Of a stretch of 64,000 nt of DNA, positions 1 to 13,700 are shown in pieces. Source of the stretch: Undaria pinnatifida (lineage: Eukaryota > Sar > Phaeophyceae > Laminariales > Alariaceae); the NCBI GenBank assembly GCA_012845835.1, contig JABAKD010000017.1:3501367-3565366 (forward strand), written 5' to 3'. The notes below the pieces were generated by a model. That model saw only the letters and a program-made list of their open reading frames with translations, ran no database searches and was not told where the DNA came from. Position 1 is the stretch's first letter. The number at the start of each line of letters is the position of its first letter. The position numbers and the translations under genes were made by a program.

Positions 1-40
1 TCTGACGCCTTTCTTGCACCTTTCCGGCCACGGCAGGGGG

Positions 41-294
41 GCTGATTCTACGATAGCCCCCCCCCCCCAAAACCGGCGATTTTCTTTCACGAACGTTTCA
101 TGGCTGCTCGACACGAGGAACGATGCTATGAAAAAAACATCCTCAAACATGTTCTTGTTTTGGCGAAGGACTATCGAACGATGGCGTCAGGGTGGCAAGG
201 GGCATCGTATTTCAGGAGATACGGCCGGGAGAGCGCTGGTTTCAAAACCGGCGATTTCGTTAAAGAAAAGTTGGGGGGGCTAACGTAGAACGCC
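41..294 (+). mobile_element. MITE family M2, copy
   Basis: About 254 bp bounded by CTGATTCTACGATAGCCCC and its inverse GGGGGGGCTAACGTAGAAC. Inner landmarks: CATGGCTGCTCGACACGAGG, GGACTATCGAACGATGGCGT, GAGATACGGCC, GGTTTCAAAACCGGCGATTT. Non-coding. Confidence 0.82.
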
Positions 295-944
295 TCCTTG
301 GGCTGCTGATTCAAGAACTGCCCGGCCCAGCACACGGTTGCTATGTATAGCTGGCCGTTTATAGGTACCCCCCGCCAACGGGTAGGTGCGTTTACCGGTT
401 CAAGGTGGCTGAACTACGACTAGACAATTTAGCGCCAGTCACAACTGTGTACCGGGAGGTAGAACGGCATTATTACTAGCTTACTCAACCTGTATCTGCA
501 AAACTCGATCAAATTGTGGTCATCGGTGCATGTTTTCTTAAAACGTGTTCTGCATGGTTAGTGTCTCGTACGACATACGTGCGCTACTACTCAATCCGAC
601 CCCCGCCAGCCTCTCCCGGCACCTACCCTGCGTAATTACATCCCGCCGATGTTGCACTCCAGACCTACTGTAGATCACGGAACTAAAGCATTACATTCCA
701 GATATAGTCTAGACTATAGCATTATAATATGCCTGGAGTAAACATATAGGTCTAGACTATATACAATTATGGTTAATATTGTGCTTAAATGGAAGGATAT
801 TCGATTTAGTACACCAGGACGACATCTGCGCTCACATTGTCAGAGGGCAATACTAATAATAATCGCAGTAATGTACGTAGCGTGTATCGTACCGCATTGT
901 AATGTGCCCCCGTCTTTACCGCCGGCTTTTGTTACTTAAAATAA

Positions 945-1261
945 GACGCGTGCTACGATAGAGGTGCCCCATTTGTTTTTGTGAGGTTCACCTCAATTTG
1001 GGAGCTTAAGACATGTCCCTCCCAAAAAACTAGATTTGTGGAGGGCAATAAACTGCTATGATACCGGATGAAAAATTCCACGGGGCCTAGATACACGCGA
1101 CGAGAGTCATGGAAAAAGAGACGGGCCTATTATTTATTTTTTTTCCGACGATAGTGTATTAGTAAGTCAAGGAGTCCCGTGATTCAGAAACCATTTTCGC
1201 TAAAAAGAGGTATACCTTAACGGCTCTATCGTACCTTAGTACATCTATCGTAGCACGCGTC
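945..1261 (+). mobile_element. MITE family M1, full copy
   Basis: 317 bp, opening GACGCGTGCTACGATAGAGG and closing in the inverse (ATCGTAGCACGCGTC). Internal landmarks shared with other copies: GGGAGCTTAAGACATGTCCC, CCGGATGAAAAATTCCA, a CGACGAT motif and GTCATTCAG-like sequence before the right end. No coding capacity, so non-autonomous. Target duplication not clear. Confidence 0.85.
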
Positions 1262-1528
1262 TTAGTACACCACTCTTTTCGTACACCTTGATCAAAATTT
1301 GACTCGAAACGGTTCCTTTTTGGCGCAGCGTAACAAACAAGTCCATCAACGCACGCAATAAAGCCGTGAACACCGCGAAATCTAAGAAGGACAAAAAAAA
1401 ATGTTCTTTGAAAACTGCAAATACAAATCTTGAGTCATTCGGTCCCACGAGATCGTTTACTTAAGCGTGAGCCCCCTCACCGTACCGCAAACCACGATAT
1501 CTCACCAAGCCCCTCTCGCGGTACCTAC

Positions 1529-1747
1529 CTCGGTGGTCATGGTGGGGTCGTTCTTTTTGGAGCCCGCGGTCAGCACACGGTTGCCTTTGCTGTCCCCGAA
1601 GCAACCCAAGAAGGGGTAAGTCTCGTAACGGTACACGCTAATGGCATTCCGACCTCCGCAGGACTGGCTGGGGTCCCCAGCGCAAGCAAAGTCACACGTA
1701 GATGGTCCCAGCCTGGCGGGATCGTCTGTCGCCAGTCCGCAGAAGCA
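1529..1747 (-). CDS. Gene B exon 13: end of WSC 1 and start of WSC 2
   Basis: CFCGLATDDPARLGPSTC through CAGDPSQSCGGRNAISVYRY closes WSC 1; YPFLGCFGDSKGNRVLTAG to MTTE opens WSC 2. 73 codons, donor GTAGGT. The rest of WSC 2 must lie outside the window, more than 1.5 kb away. Confidence 0.92.
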
Positions 1748-4700
1748 CTGCTCGACGGGGTTGGGTAGGGAGGAAGCAAAGCGGTAGAAGACAACACCAG
1801 GATGCTGTGAGGGCGATATTCGGGGTGCGTTGGTTTGAGGCTATAACCACACTAGCCTAACGTAGGCGCTTGTTCCGACCTCGTGGGATTGCCTGCCGAC
1901 GGCCCGTGGAACCCTTCTCGTCGGCGGCTGTATTAGGTGAGACGTGGTGGTGGAAGGGAGGGCAGAAACAACGCCAAAGGACGTAAGCTCGAGGAGTGTT
2001 GGCTATAGCACAGTATCTGCTAGTCTATGATAAGCCACTTGCCCCAACCAGGCGGTATTGCCTGTTGACGGTGCGTAGAAGCGCTGGTCAAGTCGGGGGC
2101 ATAGCGGGGGCGCGAGGGTAGGAGGTCATGCCAGGAGATCAGGAGAGCTTTCGGGGTGAGTTCGCTTTATCCGAATATGATTCGAATAGGTCGGCTGTGA
2201 GTTTGACGAACTGTGAGTGGTCGGTACTCAGCTTTGCAAGCTGTGTGATAGGTTTGCCGACAACGACATGCTGGTTAATAGTACAAAACGTCAACGTGCC
2301 TTTTGGGCTGGAGGGTGGTGCTAATTGTGCAAAGAGACTATGTAGGCAAGTGGGTAGTGCCACAGGGTGAGATGGGCGATGGGACTCTGGGGGGCGTGGT
2401 TGGACGTGTGAAAAGTGGCGTTTGGAACGCATCAGATGAAAGTTATTTCTTCTCGGCAAGGCATGCAGTGTCCAGCAGACAGATGAGCGATGTACAACAC
2501 GATTGCCAAAGTACCTTGGACAAAAACGAGTGACCCGGTCGCACGACGTATGCTACTTACTGCGCGCGCGTTCGTACACGAAGAGCGCGAAACATGAACC
2601 CAACGTTTATATTCCATATATAGACTATATGTGCGCGATTCCTTGATGGATCCCATCAGCCAGACATGTGTCGCGATATCGTATAATAATAGCCAAGCGC
2701 AAACGGGAGGGCCATGCGTTTTTTCGAAGGCTGAGGAGCCCAGCCGAAAACGAGATAACAGCAAGAAACTATCTTCCCGAAAGGGTCACGGCTTGCACAT
2801 CAAACACATCAAACACATGCCTTTGCAGATCACACGCACATAGCTCCGGCGTATGCCTTCGCCGCCTTCCTAATGTATTCTGCTGAGTATTCTTATCGCC
2901 GTAGCCCCCTCACCTCGTCGGCGAACTCGGTGCCGAAGTACACGAATCCTTCACAGAAAAGGGCGCATTTCTGAATTACCACAAAATGGGCAAACAGGAC
3001 GGGGCAGAAGCGTGTTGGAAGGACGGAGGGAGGAATGAGCCTTGCGTGTCTCATCGCGTTCCAGATGAGGAGATTTGCAAGAGATGGGAGGTCGCGCCAA
3101 AAGCAACCCAGCATGCCACGATACGGTGTCAGCGCTTCGTTTTTTTGCGATGCTTTCCTTTCCGGAAGACGTCACGACGCCGCCCAATGTCCGACACATG
3201 CTACGGCGGGGGTGTACCTTTTTTTGGCGAAGGGGATCCCCACTTGGAGAGATCTCTGTACTATTAACAGTACATACCCTTCTGAGGCAAAAACTTGTTT
3301 TTTGTTAGCAAATTAAGAATGAACCCATGACCTATTATGTATACAAAACCTAAAAACGTTTTGCAAAACAAGAATATTATCTACAATATCCCGACGATTA
3401 AAACTGGGTTTAGGAGGCCCGCCATTCATAAAGTAGTAAAATGCCAAAAAAAGGTATACCTTAATATCTCTATCGTAGCACGCGTCGTCCGAGTTTAAGA
3501 AAACCAAGGGCGGGCCGATGAACAATCCCGTTTCTTGGGTATGTAATGGGCGTTGAGATGCCTCGTTAGTGGGCACCGTGCCATTGCTCAGACGACGATA
3601 GCCACACTGAACTGGAACCCGACAGGAACTATGCTTGGGATGGTGCCATACAGCAGTAGCACTATGTAGGACGAGCCCTAGGTCGTGCAAGCGACTTTTA
3701 CCGCACTAAGCTGGGGCATCTACACTATTCAGGGATGGTGCAATACAGCAGTAGCACTATATAGGACGGCCGGCGTCGTGAAAATACTTTTTACTGCACT
3801 AAGCTGGGGCATCCGCGCTGAAGGCTACCGCACTAACGCCGGACAACAACTATACACAAGCGAAACTGACGTTCCAGCGGCATTGGGAGTACTTCCCCAC
3901 CCGAGGAATGCTATGAATCGGACACAAGCGTAGATATAAAAGCGCTACACACCCCTACTAGAGCATGCCTCCTCCAAACCCACCTCGGTGGTCATTTCCT
4001 CGTCCCCTTTCACGAAGACTCCGGAGAGGACACGGTTGCCTTGAGCATCTCCAAAGCACCCAAGGGACGAATACTCGGTGCCAGTCGGCAGGTCTGAAGG
4101 GCTTGGGGTGGGCAATGCTACAGGGTCTACGGTGGGCGGCGCTACAGGAGCCGTGGTGGGCAGCGCTACTGGGGAGGGGCTGGCCAAAGCCGAAGGAGCA
4201 GGGGTGGGGACATCTACAGGAGCGGGAGTGGGCCGACTAACAGGAGTTGTAGTGATAATAGCTAGAGGAGCTGGGGTGGGCACATCTACTGGAGTCGCAG
4301 TGACCACAGCTACAGGGTCTAAGGTGGCCATATCTGAAGGGGCTGGGGTAGGCACATCTACTGGAGTCGCGGTGACCACAGCTACCGGGTCCAAGGTGAC
4401 CATATCTGAAGGAGCTGGGGTGGGCACATCTACCGGAGTCGCGGTGACCACAGCTACCGGGTCCAAAGTGACCATATCTGAAGGAGCTGGAGTGAGCAAG
4501 GCTACAGGAGTCGGAGTGGCCACAGCTACTGGGTCTAGGGTGGCCATGTCTGAAGGAGCTGGGGTGGGCACATCTACCGGAGTCGCGGTGACCACAGCTA
4601 CGGGGTCTAAGGTGACCATATCTGAAGGAGCTGGGGTGGGCACATCTACTGGAGTCGCAGTGACCACAGCTACTGGGTCTAGGGTGGCCATGTCTGAAGG

Positions 4701-7700
4701 AGCTGGGGTGGGCACATCTACCGGAGTCGCGGTGACCACAGCTACCGGGTCCAAGGTGACCATGTCTGAAGGAGCTGGGGTGAGCAAGGCGACAGGAGAT
4801 GGTGTTAAGGCGTCGCCCCTGTAGTTGGAAACCGCAACCTGAGCACGGGGAAGAAGGTTAAGGTCGCGTTAGCATTGGGCAGGGAGACGCGTACGCTGTT
4901 CTGGGTTTTGGCTAAAACAATTCGTGAATGGCAGATCAAGAAAAACTGCCGTCGGGAGAAACGCCGGTGTTTTCACCCCATTGAAACCTACCGCGGCCGC
5001 AGCCAGCGAGGACAGAGCACTGCAAACGACGTGCCCGGTGTACACGTACATGCCACTTCGGACTTCACGTTGCTTACGTTATGGATTCATTGCCGAACAC
5101 ACCACATTTCAATGGATACCCGTACATCACCAAGCGTTTACCACGAACATGGACTCGCCACGATTTGAAGACGCGAAAAAAAAAACTGAGCCCTCCCCGC
5201 AGTGACCATAATAGCGGAAAGGCCACGAAAACAGAGGGGACTTTTTACGCAGAGCATATCGATGGGACGGGCAAGTGCAGCAAAAAGGCTACGAGTGTAG
5301 CATGAGCATTCGTGTCTACGTTTTGCTTGATCACCATGTTGTCCCTGATGGCACGCGCGTTGTTCTCGGTGTCCGTGCCGGTGACCCTATCGAGAGTGGA
5401 GACGTCAGGGTTGGAGAAGTAGTTCACGCGCGGCGTGAAAAACGCGCAACTGTAGCCCATGATTGTGCGATACCTGAACAACCGACGCACATCAGGGGCC
5501 CACCACGAAAATAGTTTGTTTCGGGGGGGGGGGAACCATGTGCGGCCGTACAGACATTCCGGAGAGTCCTTACCATCGCGAGCCGCGCTAACCCTGGACC
5601 AACACGCCGACGAATTATTTCGAGAAGCATTGTGCTCGCGCAGCCCGATGAAAAAAACCTATCGGGGGACTATAAATAGGAGCGCTATTCATAAAGCGTT
5701 TACGTTTTAATGCTTCAATGCAGCACAAGCGGCCTGGATTTTGTAACGTCAAGCCCAACTGGTCAGGAACAGCACTTTACTGCAAGAGCGTCTGTCACCC
5801 CTATCGTGTGACTTGTGGGAGGCGGACTTCACTGCTCGAGACGAGTCGTTCTACGGTAGCCCCCCCAACTTTTCTTTACCGAAATAGCCTGTTTCAAAAC
5901 CAGCTCTCGGTCAACCTCCTGAAATACGGTGTCTCTCGACACTCCGACGTCATCGGTCGATAGGCCTTTGCACACAATAAAATATATGGGTACCTCGTTC
6001 TCAAGTGTATCCTTCCCTGTGTCGAGCAGCCATGAAACGCGCGTTAAAGCAAATCACTGGTTTTGGGGGGGGCTATCGTGGAATCAGTCAGACGCGACGT
6101 AGAATACAGTAGGGCGAGCCCTAACTGTTTAGCCACAAAGTGCCACGCCCTGTGTTCGTAGAACTCGTCAGAGTGCCACTGCTCGAGCCGCGATCTAGAA
6201 TACACAGTAGTAGACGACCCGGCCAGCCATCGCACGCTAGGGGATGCAGCAGCAACTTCCTGAGCTCTAGCTCCTAGTTTTCCATGAGGAGCTCAATATC
6301 GAAGGCATTCGTTCGCAGCACCCGACTAAGCTTCTACATGCCTTAGCACTAAAACCAATATATATATATATATATGTACTGGTGAAATTACTTGATCGAT
6401 GACTAACAGATAGTTCCTCACTTGAGGAGCTCAACCGGACACAAACATTATTAGTTCATCCAACAACTGCAACCCCTACCGTAGGACGAATATTCAGCCA
6501 AAAAGAGGTACGGGCCACACAAGCAGTGCGTTGGGGCGGCAGGGTCTGGTATACCTGATCAAATTTGAGGCGCCTCCAACACGTTTCTTGGCTAGAATTT
6601 TATACCCCGAAGAGCATCACTCATTGTTCGAACGCGATAAAGCGCAACAACCGCGCTTTGTAAGGGGGCGTGGGGTCCCTCGTTTGAGTGCTATGTCCAC
6701 TACTACTACGCCTCGCTTCACGTGAGGAACTCTCTATATATATCACGTGAAATACATTGCGCGACTGCTTCTACGATACCCCCCAAAATAAAAAAAAAAT
6801 TCCGGTGCGGTTTTCTATAACGCATGTTTCATGGCTGCTCGACACGAGCAAGGCATATATATATATCACGTGAAATACATTACGCGACTGCTTCTACAAT
6901 ACCCCTCCCCCCCAAGAAAAAAAAACCCTGTGCGGATTTCTTTACCGCATGTTTCATGGCTGCTCGACACGAGGAAGGACGCTATGGACAAGAAAACTTC
7001 ATACTTCGAAAAATACTTTTCTGGCAAATGCAACGATAGAGGTATACTTTTTTTTTTGTCTGAAATGGATTCTGAGTTACGCGGCTTCTTAACCCAAAAT
7101 CGTCGGAAAAAAAAAATAATGGGCCTTTTTTTTGCATGATGATTCTCGTTGTGTATCTAGGCCATGGGATTTGTTCATCCGCGATAAAGCAAGTTTTATT
7201 TTTCTCCGATCGTTTTTCTTGGGGGGGAGGTCCACTAAGGTCGCAAATTGAGGAAAACGTCAGAAAATAAGTGGAGCACCCCTTTCGTAGCACGCGTCTT
7301 ATTTCAAGTACCAAAAGACTACCGAACGGCGAGGTCGGGGTTGCAACGGGCGTCGTATTCAGGGAGACACGGTCGGAGGCTGGTTTCAAAGCCGGCGATT
7401 GTGTTCAAAACAAGAGGTAATGGGGGGAGGGGCTACCACCATGGAACGACTCGCAGCGCCAGGGGCATTTGCCACAGACAGACGCCATTCCGCGCAATCC
7501 GAGATACACAATGACGGAGGCTGAAGACACACGACAGGCAAGTAATGCCATGGGCACGTGAAAAGAAAATGCTTAGCCGCAGTGCCTGTGTTTCCTGATG
7601 TGCTTCGCTTCGGGAGGTCTCTGTACTTTCGCGGCCAGGCACTGACCATTAGGGAAGGCGACAGTGCTATCTGGCGAACGTCATACGAGAAGTATATAGC

Positions 7701-10700
7701 ACTCTTTTTCAATGGCAACGGGTAGTGTCTCACACAGAAGAGCCTCGTGATTCGGAAATACTCAGCTACGACGGGGGGGGGGGCACCCGATTTCGTACTG
7801 CCGAAGAAGAGGACTCGCCCTCCTTGTAGTTGGCATGAGATGAGGACACGCACTACTGTTGCGTGGTCAGCATGATATAAGGACTCGCACTCTCCTGTAG
7901 TCAGCATCTCACTTAGAAACAAACACAAGCTTTTATGGAGTTGGCACAGCGTAACGCAACATACCAAGCAACTCTATGGTTGTGAATGTCGCGAACCCGA
8001 AAATTTACGTAAGATGCGCGCTGTGGTCACGCGCACGAGCGGCTTCAACCCGCTGGCTAAAAAAACAATTCCACGGGTAGGTAGGTACCCCTCTCATCAC
8101 TGCCTGGGTGCAATGGTTTCGCCAGAAGTGCCCATACATAGCCCTTTTTTTGGTGTTTGCTATTTTTCAAACTCTGTTGGGTTGGACAATCATGAAAAAA
8201 AATGTCATTATTGAAGCCGACGACGGCCACATGACTCAAGGCCAGCCAGTCCATAAGAAAAGTTACGTTCCTTTTTTTTTGTTTTTGTGTTTTTTCATCC
8301 TCCGGCGGATGGGGAAAAATATAAAGCTTTAGCTCACCACACTTCCACGTATTTTCATACGCGTCGTGTGTCGATTCAACTCAGTTGCTTTCGCAGCCCA
8401 GCGCTAGCTGGCGCACCCTTCGTGTCTCATTGTAGGTATAGCGTAAGCTGTCCCTATCAGTGGTCTCCGTTACAACCCCGGCAGCGCAAGTTACATTATG
8501 TTGGAAAAAAAACAAATGAAGGGGTGGGAAAACATTCCGTTCTGATGTTATACGTTTTGATGGTTTGCGCCGGGGGTTGAGTTGGCTCTGGGTTTCAACG
8601 TAAGGCAAGAACCTTATGATAGAAAGGCATGTTTTCGTGCGCAGCGTTTCGCTGATTTGCTGTGGGTTTAAGTTGGCCCTGGATTTTAAGGTAAAAAAAA
8701 CAAGAACAAAAAAGGGTAAGGAAAACAGATTTCTAACGCAACGTTTTGCTGATTTGGCGTGGGTTAAGTTAAGTTGGCCCCTGAACTTTAACGCAAAAGA
8801 AAACAAAATAAAAAAAGGGGCGTGGGAGGATATATTTCTAACGTAACGTTTCGCTAATTCGCCGTGTGATGGGTTGACCTTGAATTTATAATCTCAACCG
8901 TTTCAATACCTCCACTTCTACATGAATTACTCCCCATCGATCTCCCACCTAAAGAGTATGTCGCACAAACACACTGTAATTTTGTATCGCTCATACACAT
9001 CAAGCCCTTACAAAGGCTGCACCATAGTTTCAGTAGCATCTCAGGCACGGAGACCCATGTCAGCCAGAAACGTTCGACGTCCGAAGGTCCCCTATCCCTC
9101 CCGTATAACGCTCCTCAAAATTCTATGAACTCCACCAACGCCACCATCTATCTTGCTGTCCTTGAAACGGAGTAAGGCGCCGCGTTTCGTCGTCACTCAC
9201 GAGGGGGCGTCGCAGTATCGGGTGCCGTGCGCGTACGCAGTATCCGTGCTGCTGCTGTCCCTGTTGTGATAGCAGCCCAGATTGTGGCCCCACTCGTGGG
9301 TATGCGAGAAGTTGTCCAGACAAGTTGCTTTCGCGATGGAGTACCCGTAGGCTGGTTGGCTGATAAACAGGTATCTGGTAGGTAGGTGGGCGGCGGATCG
9401 ACAGACGGACAAGACGGAGGCACGACGTGAAAGAAAGCACGAAAAATGTCAGTGCTGTACAGGTACGTACACCTGTGGATCATGGTACAAGGAGCGAGAT
9501 CGAGAAGGCACGAAAGGGCGCTAAAGAAACCGGCGGGTCGATTGTTGTTAGTTTTGGCCCGGGGTGTGGGAGTAGTTTCCAGGTGACGTGACCACGCGTG
9601 CTACGATAGAGGCATTAGGGTATACCTTTTTTTGGCGAACCCGTGTTTTCTGAATGACGGGGCTCCTTTACCCTCCTTAGCCCGAAGTCGTGGGAATGCT
9701 ATTTTGTGTTGTTTTGCAGTTTTAGGGTAATCCCCCACGGTCGGGGTTGCGCTTGTTGCGCCAAAAGAAGGCATATACCTGGCCGGTTGAGCTCACAAAA
9801 GCGAGGAACAGTCGGTTATGATTTGTCACTTTGTTTCTACGAATACCATTTGTTGTAGGACCCTGGGCCATCTAAAAGCCTTTGGTCTGGGTTGCGCAAC
9901 GAATGCCTTCCAAGGTGAGATATTGAGCTCCCTCTCGTTAGGAGCTCAGAAAATTCTGCATCAGAAAATTCTTAGAATCTGCATCAGAAAATTCTTAAGA
10001 ATCTGCTGCACGCCCACCGTGGGATGGTTCAGTTAAGAAATATTTTCCATGCCTGGGCCATGGGTTTGGTCGGTCCGGTTGCACGTCCAGAACATACTCT
10101 TGAGTAAGTTTTTGCCTCGCAGAGAGGTATACCATGAATCGTATAGACCTCCTCAAGTGAGGAGTCCCTCCGCCGGAAAAAAAGGTACCCCGCCGCCAAA
10201 AAAAAGGTACACTCCTACTACTGTTGTGGCATGGCTCTCTAACGTTTTCGATGGATTGCCCACACAGTCCCCGCTAAATAATACAGGTATATCTGTCAGA
10301 TGGACGAAGCAGCGATATGGTAAAAACGATGGACGCGAAAGCACGAAGCCAGGGTGTGAGGCTCAGGTATGTGTGGAGGGTCGACGGCACTAGGGACCAA
10401 AAACAAGGGGCGTCAGAACGCGAAGTTGGTTATTGAGCGGCGTTCGTTTGGCGTTGGCTGGGAGCGCGACTTGTAGCCAGGCCGCAACTAACTGCCATTC
10501 AGGCTTTTTGTTAAACGGAACAAGAAAGATTTTCTTCACGCGCTCACCCCAATCCGCAGAACGTCATCTTCCCGCTGATCATCTGCACCAGGTCCGCCTT
10601 GTAGAGGTCTCGAAGATCGTTCACGTCTTGGTTCACCCGTAGGAAAGGCAGAGTGATCCTGCTGTCTGTTTCCACCTCGATGAAAGGAAGCTGCGTGTGG

Positions 10701-13700
10701 AGGGGACGGGCGGAAGAAACGATGGCGATCGTTTCCAAACCGTCCAGTACTGTGTTACCATGTGTTCCCGGCAGCTCAGCATTAAAAGGGGAAGAAAAAA
10801 AAACGTTTTTTGCTGTGATCAGGTGGGTACTCTGTTTGTTCCGCGGCCAACACTGGGAGGGGGGTGGGGGGTGCTCATTCCATGGATGTCGGCGGTTGTA
10901 AGACCGTAGACCCTCGCATCCCGACAATGCCGAGACGGAGCACGTCGGGTCTCTTCACCGACCAGCCAGACATCGTGAGCACTAAGCGGGAAACGCCATG
11001 AGGTGTTCGCCGAGTCGCACAACGGGTGCGCTGCATCCTACTACGCACCGCTTGTGAAGCGAACTTCGGCACCTTGTGCGTACTTTCTTGCATATTGGAC
11101 GACACGGGTTCGAATGCATTGGCTTGTTGTTTTCTGGTGTGGCCACGTCCAGAGACAGCAGTGGGTATACTATGTAACTGCCTCGTGGGTGCCTAACCGT
11201 GCAGACACCGCGTGATATCGTGATATCGGCCCGCTTGCGCGGAGTTGAAGTTCCCCACCCCGCACCGATATGATCGGACTCGATCCCCATCTATCTCACC
11301 GAGCGGGGAGGGGAGATTAAGGGTACAGTTGAGTCCCAGGCCAAACTGTTGAATTTTTACATAGTTTTTTTATTGTGGTGCTGTTGGTGCTTTGAGCAAT
11401 CCCAAGAGCTGCTCGTTGCGGTGCTTATCATACATGTATTTTTCGTTTGCCGCTGGTTTTACTTGAAGTGGTCGTAGTGGTGCTACTTGGTTGTGACGAC
11501 GTACAGACAAAGCAAAACGCAACCGAAACAAAAAAACGTAGGAGATTGTCGTACGGTTTCGAGGATGTCGACAATTGGACTCCGGCCGTGAGGTTTGTGG
11601 TGTTCCTTTTCAACAGCATATTATCATCTGAACTGCCCCTCTATAAATGGTATAAAACATCGGTCTGGCTACATCGCCGCCCATTACCGACCTTCGCCAC
11701 ATGAATCGTGAACGTCTTTTAGAGCGGCCTTGTTTCTGTGCGGACAAACACAAGCACAGCTTACAAATACCAATCAACGTATTCGACGGGGATATCATAC
11801 CCCCCCAAAAATGTGCTAGGCTGCATGCCAGACTATCACAAGAGTGAGACTCGGCTCGATGCCAACACCCCCATGAGCCGGCCTTTTACTCCTTGCATGA
11901 AAGGCCCTTTCCAGATTTTTGCTCTCCGCCATAGTACTGTAGCCAGTCGGGTGGAAACAATCAGGGGCAAAAACGCGTACAGAACTTGTTTGCTACGATC
12001 ATACGGTACTCGGGTAGACACTACAACAAGGTATGTTGCGTAGTTGCATTGCTTGTACTGCCGTGGCACCTTGCGTGTTGCTGCGGCCAGCTCGCTACAG
12101 GCGAATACAATGCCGACCCGTCACTCGGTGTAGACTCTACCGTGGCTGCTACAAGGCAGAATGGTGGCGCGGTCACATTTAGAGGAAAACAAATAGCCAT
12201 TGGGACTTTAATGCCGCACCTCGCCGATGTAGACCGGGTTCACGCTGACATCCACCTCCGAGTTGACAAAGGCGTTGTTGGTCCAGACGAGGCTCTCCAC
12301 GATGGTGGTTTCTATCTGCGAGTTGCTTACGTTACCCAGCAAAAGCTTAGCCTCTTCGCTGTAAAGAAGCATCACGTCGATCTGCCGGGGGAGGGGGGGG
12401 GGGGGACAAGCGGAGCGAAAATGAAACACTTTTCGGATGGGGCAGGAATGGCAGCTCCTTCGGTTCGACCAAGGCTACGGTAGGGGGGGTACCCCCATTT
12501 TCACTGGTGTGTTTGAGCCACTCGCACGAGTAGCTCTGTACCCTACGAATGAAGATGGTTTAGGAACTTGGTTTGCCGCAGCTTAGATCACCTTTGCATT
12601 GCGGATTGATTTCGTCAATGTAAAACATAAAGAAAACGTAAGATTGCATAGGAACAAAGGGGTTACTCGCGCGAGTGACCCCTAGCCACTGAAATAAAAG
12701 GCCCAAAAGGGGACCCCCCTACCGTAGCCTGGGTCGTTCACTCAAAGCTCGTCGATATTTTCGCCCCTGCACGAACTGTTTTCCAATGATCAACTGAGCG
12801 TTTTGGCAAGGGCGGGTCGATCAAGCTTATAAAAAGCCAAATTCGGCACATTCTACGGGGTATAGGGACGAGGTGCGCCAACCGTCGTTCTTGCCCCTGC
12901 AAGGCTATCGACCTGAATCGCTCTATGCCCCGCCCGCGCGGGTAAACTGGTTTTGGGGAGAATTAAAGCGCAACACCCGATGAAAAGAACAAGCCTTCCC
13001 ATGGCCTAGGTTAGGTGTGTTCCCAAAAACAAACGCTAGAAAAATCGCCAAAAAAAAAACCCCGGCCGGTTTCTGATGATTTTGGGCTAAGGAGCCCCGT
13101 CACACTCAGATTTTGTTTTTGCGAAAATAAACGTGCTACCCCTATGTCGTAGAACGCGTCTTTCCTGGGCTCTCCATGAGAGCAATCTTCTGATATCTGA
13201 CCCGGCCCGACCCGTGAAAACCAGATGGACGCCACGTGCCACGGCATCGGCGCGCCATTGTTCGTCTGGGGCGTTTCGTTTTTGGGGAGCTCTCTCGTAC
13301 GTCTCTCACACCCAAAGAACGCTTTTTTTTTCGCATGAAAACTGAAGAAGGGCAACACCAGATGAGACCAAAACCAATGAACTAGGCACATACAGAACAA
13401 CAATTTTAATGTCGCAATTGAACAATAATGATGTTCCGAACGTTTTTTTTTTTGGCTAAGGCGAGCTCCGTTATTTAGACCAAAATCAAAATGCCGAAAA
13501 TTGCTACGTTTTATCGTGGCACGCATGCAAACGCGTCCTGATCGGACCCGACTTGCCCACCGAGATTGTGGAAGCCTCCTGACCCGACCGGCGGGGCAGA
13601 GTCATAGGGTCCGTCGAACCCCCTGCTGTATCTCATCGTGGTTTCTCGCATGTGCGTGGTGCAGGTTATTGTCCGCTTGTGTTTATTTGATTTATAGCAA

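Larger units (their letters stand above)
1..1528 (-). other. Partial intron of gene B after exon 13
   Basis: Begins GTAGGT on the minus strand. No WSC-like exon can be read in it on either strand. It holds one copy of each of the two main inverted-repeat element families (41-294 and 945-1261). Bases 300-940 hold only a TAGTCTAGACTATA palindrome pair near 705-765. Confidence 0.6.

Noticed and set aside
4078-4824. Open frame of 248 codons on the plus strand opposite the gene B linker
   Set aside because: It is the antisense of the 72-bp coding repeat, kept open by the repeat itself. The minus strand has the conserved WSC block, splice sites and phase.
7386-7967. 193-codon minus-strand frame inside gene B intron 9
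   Set aside because: It overlaps MITE remnants and shows no domain or hydrophobic pattern; chance frame in an intron.
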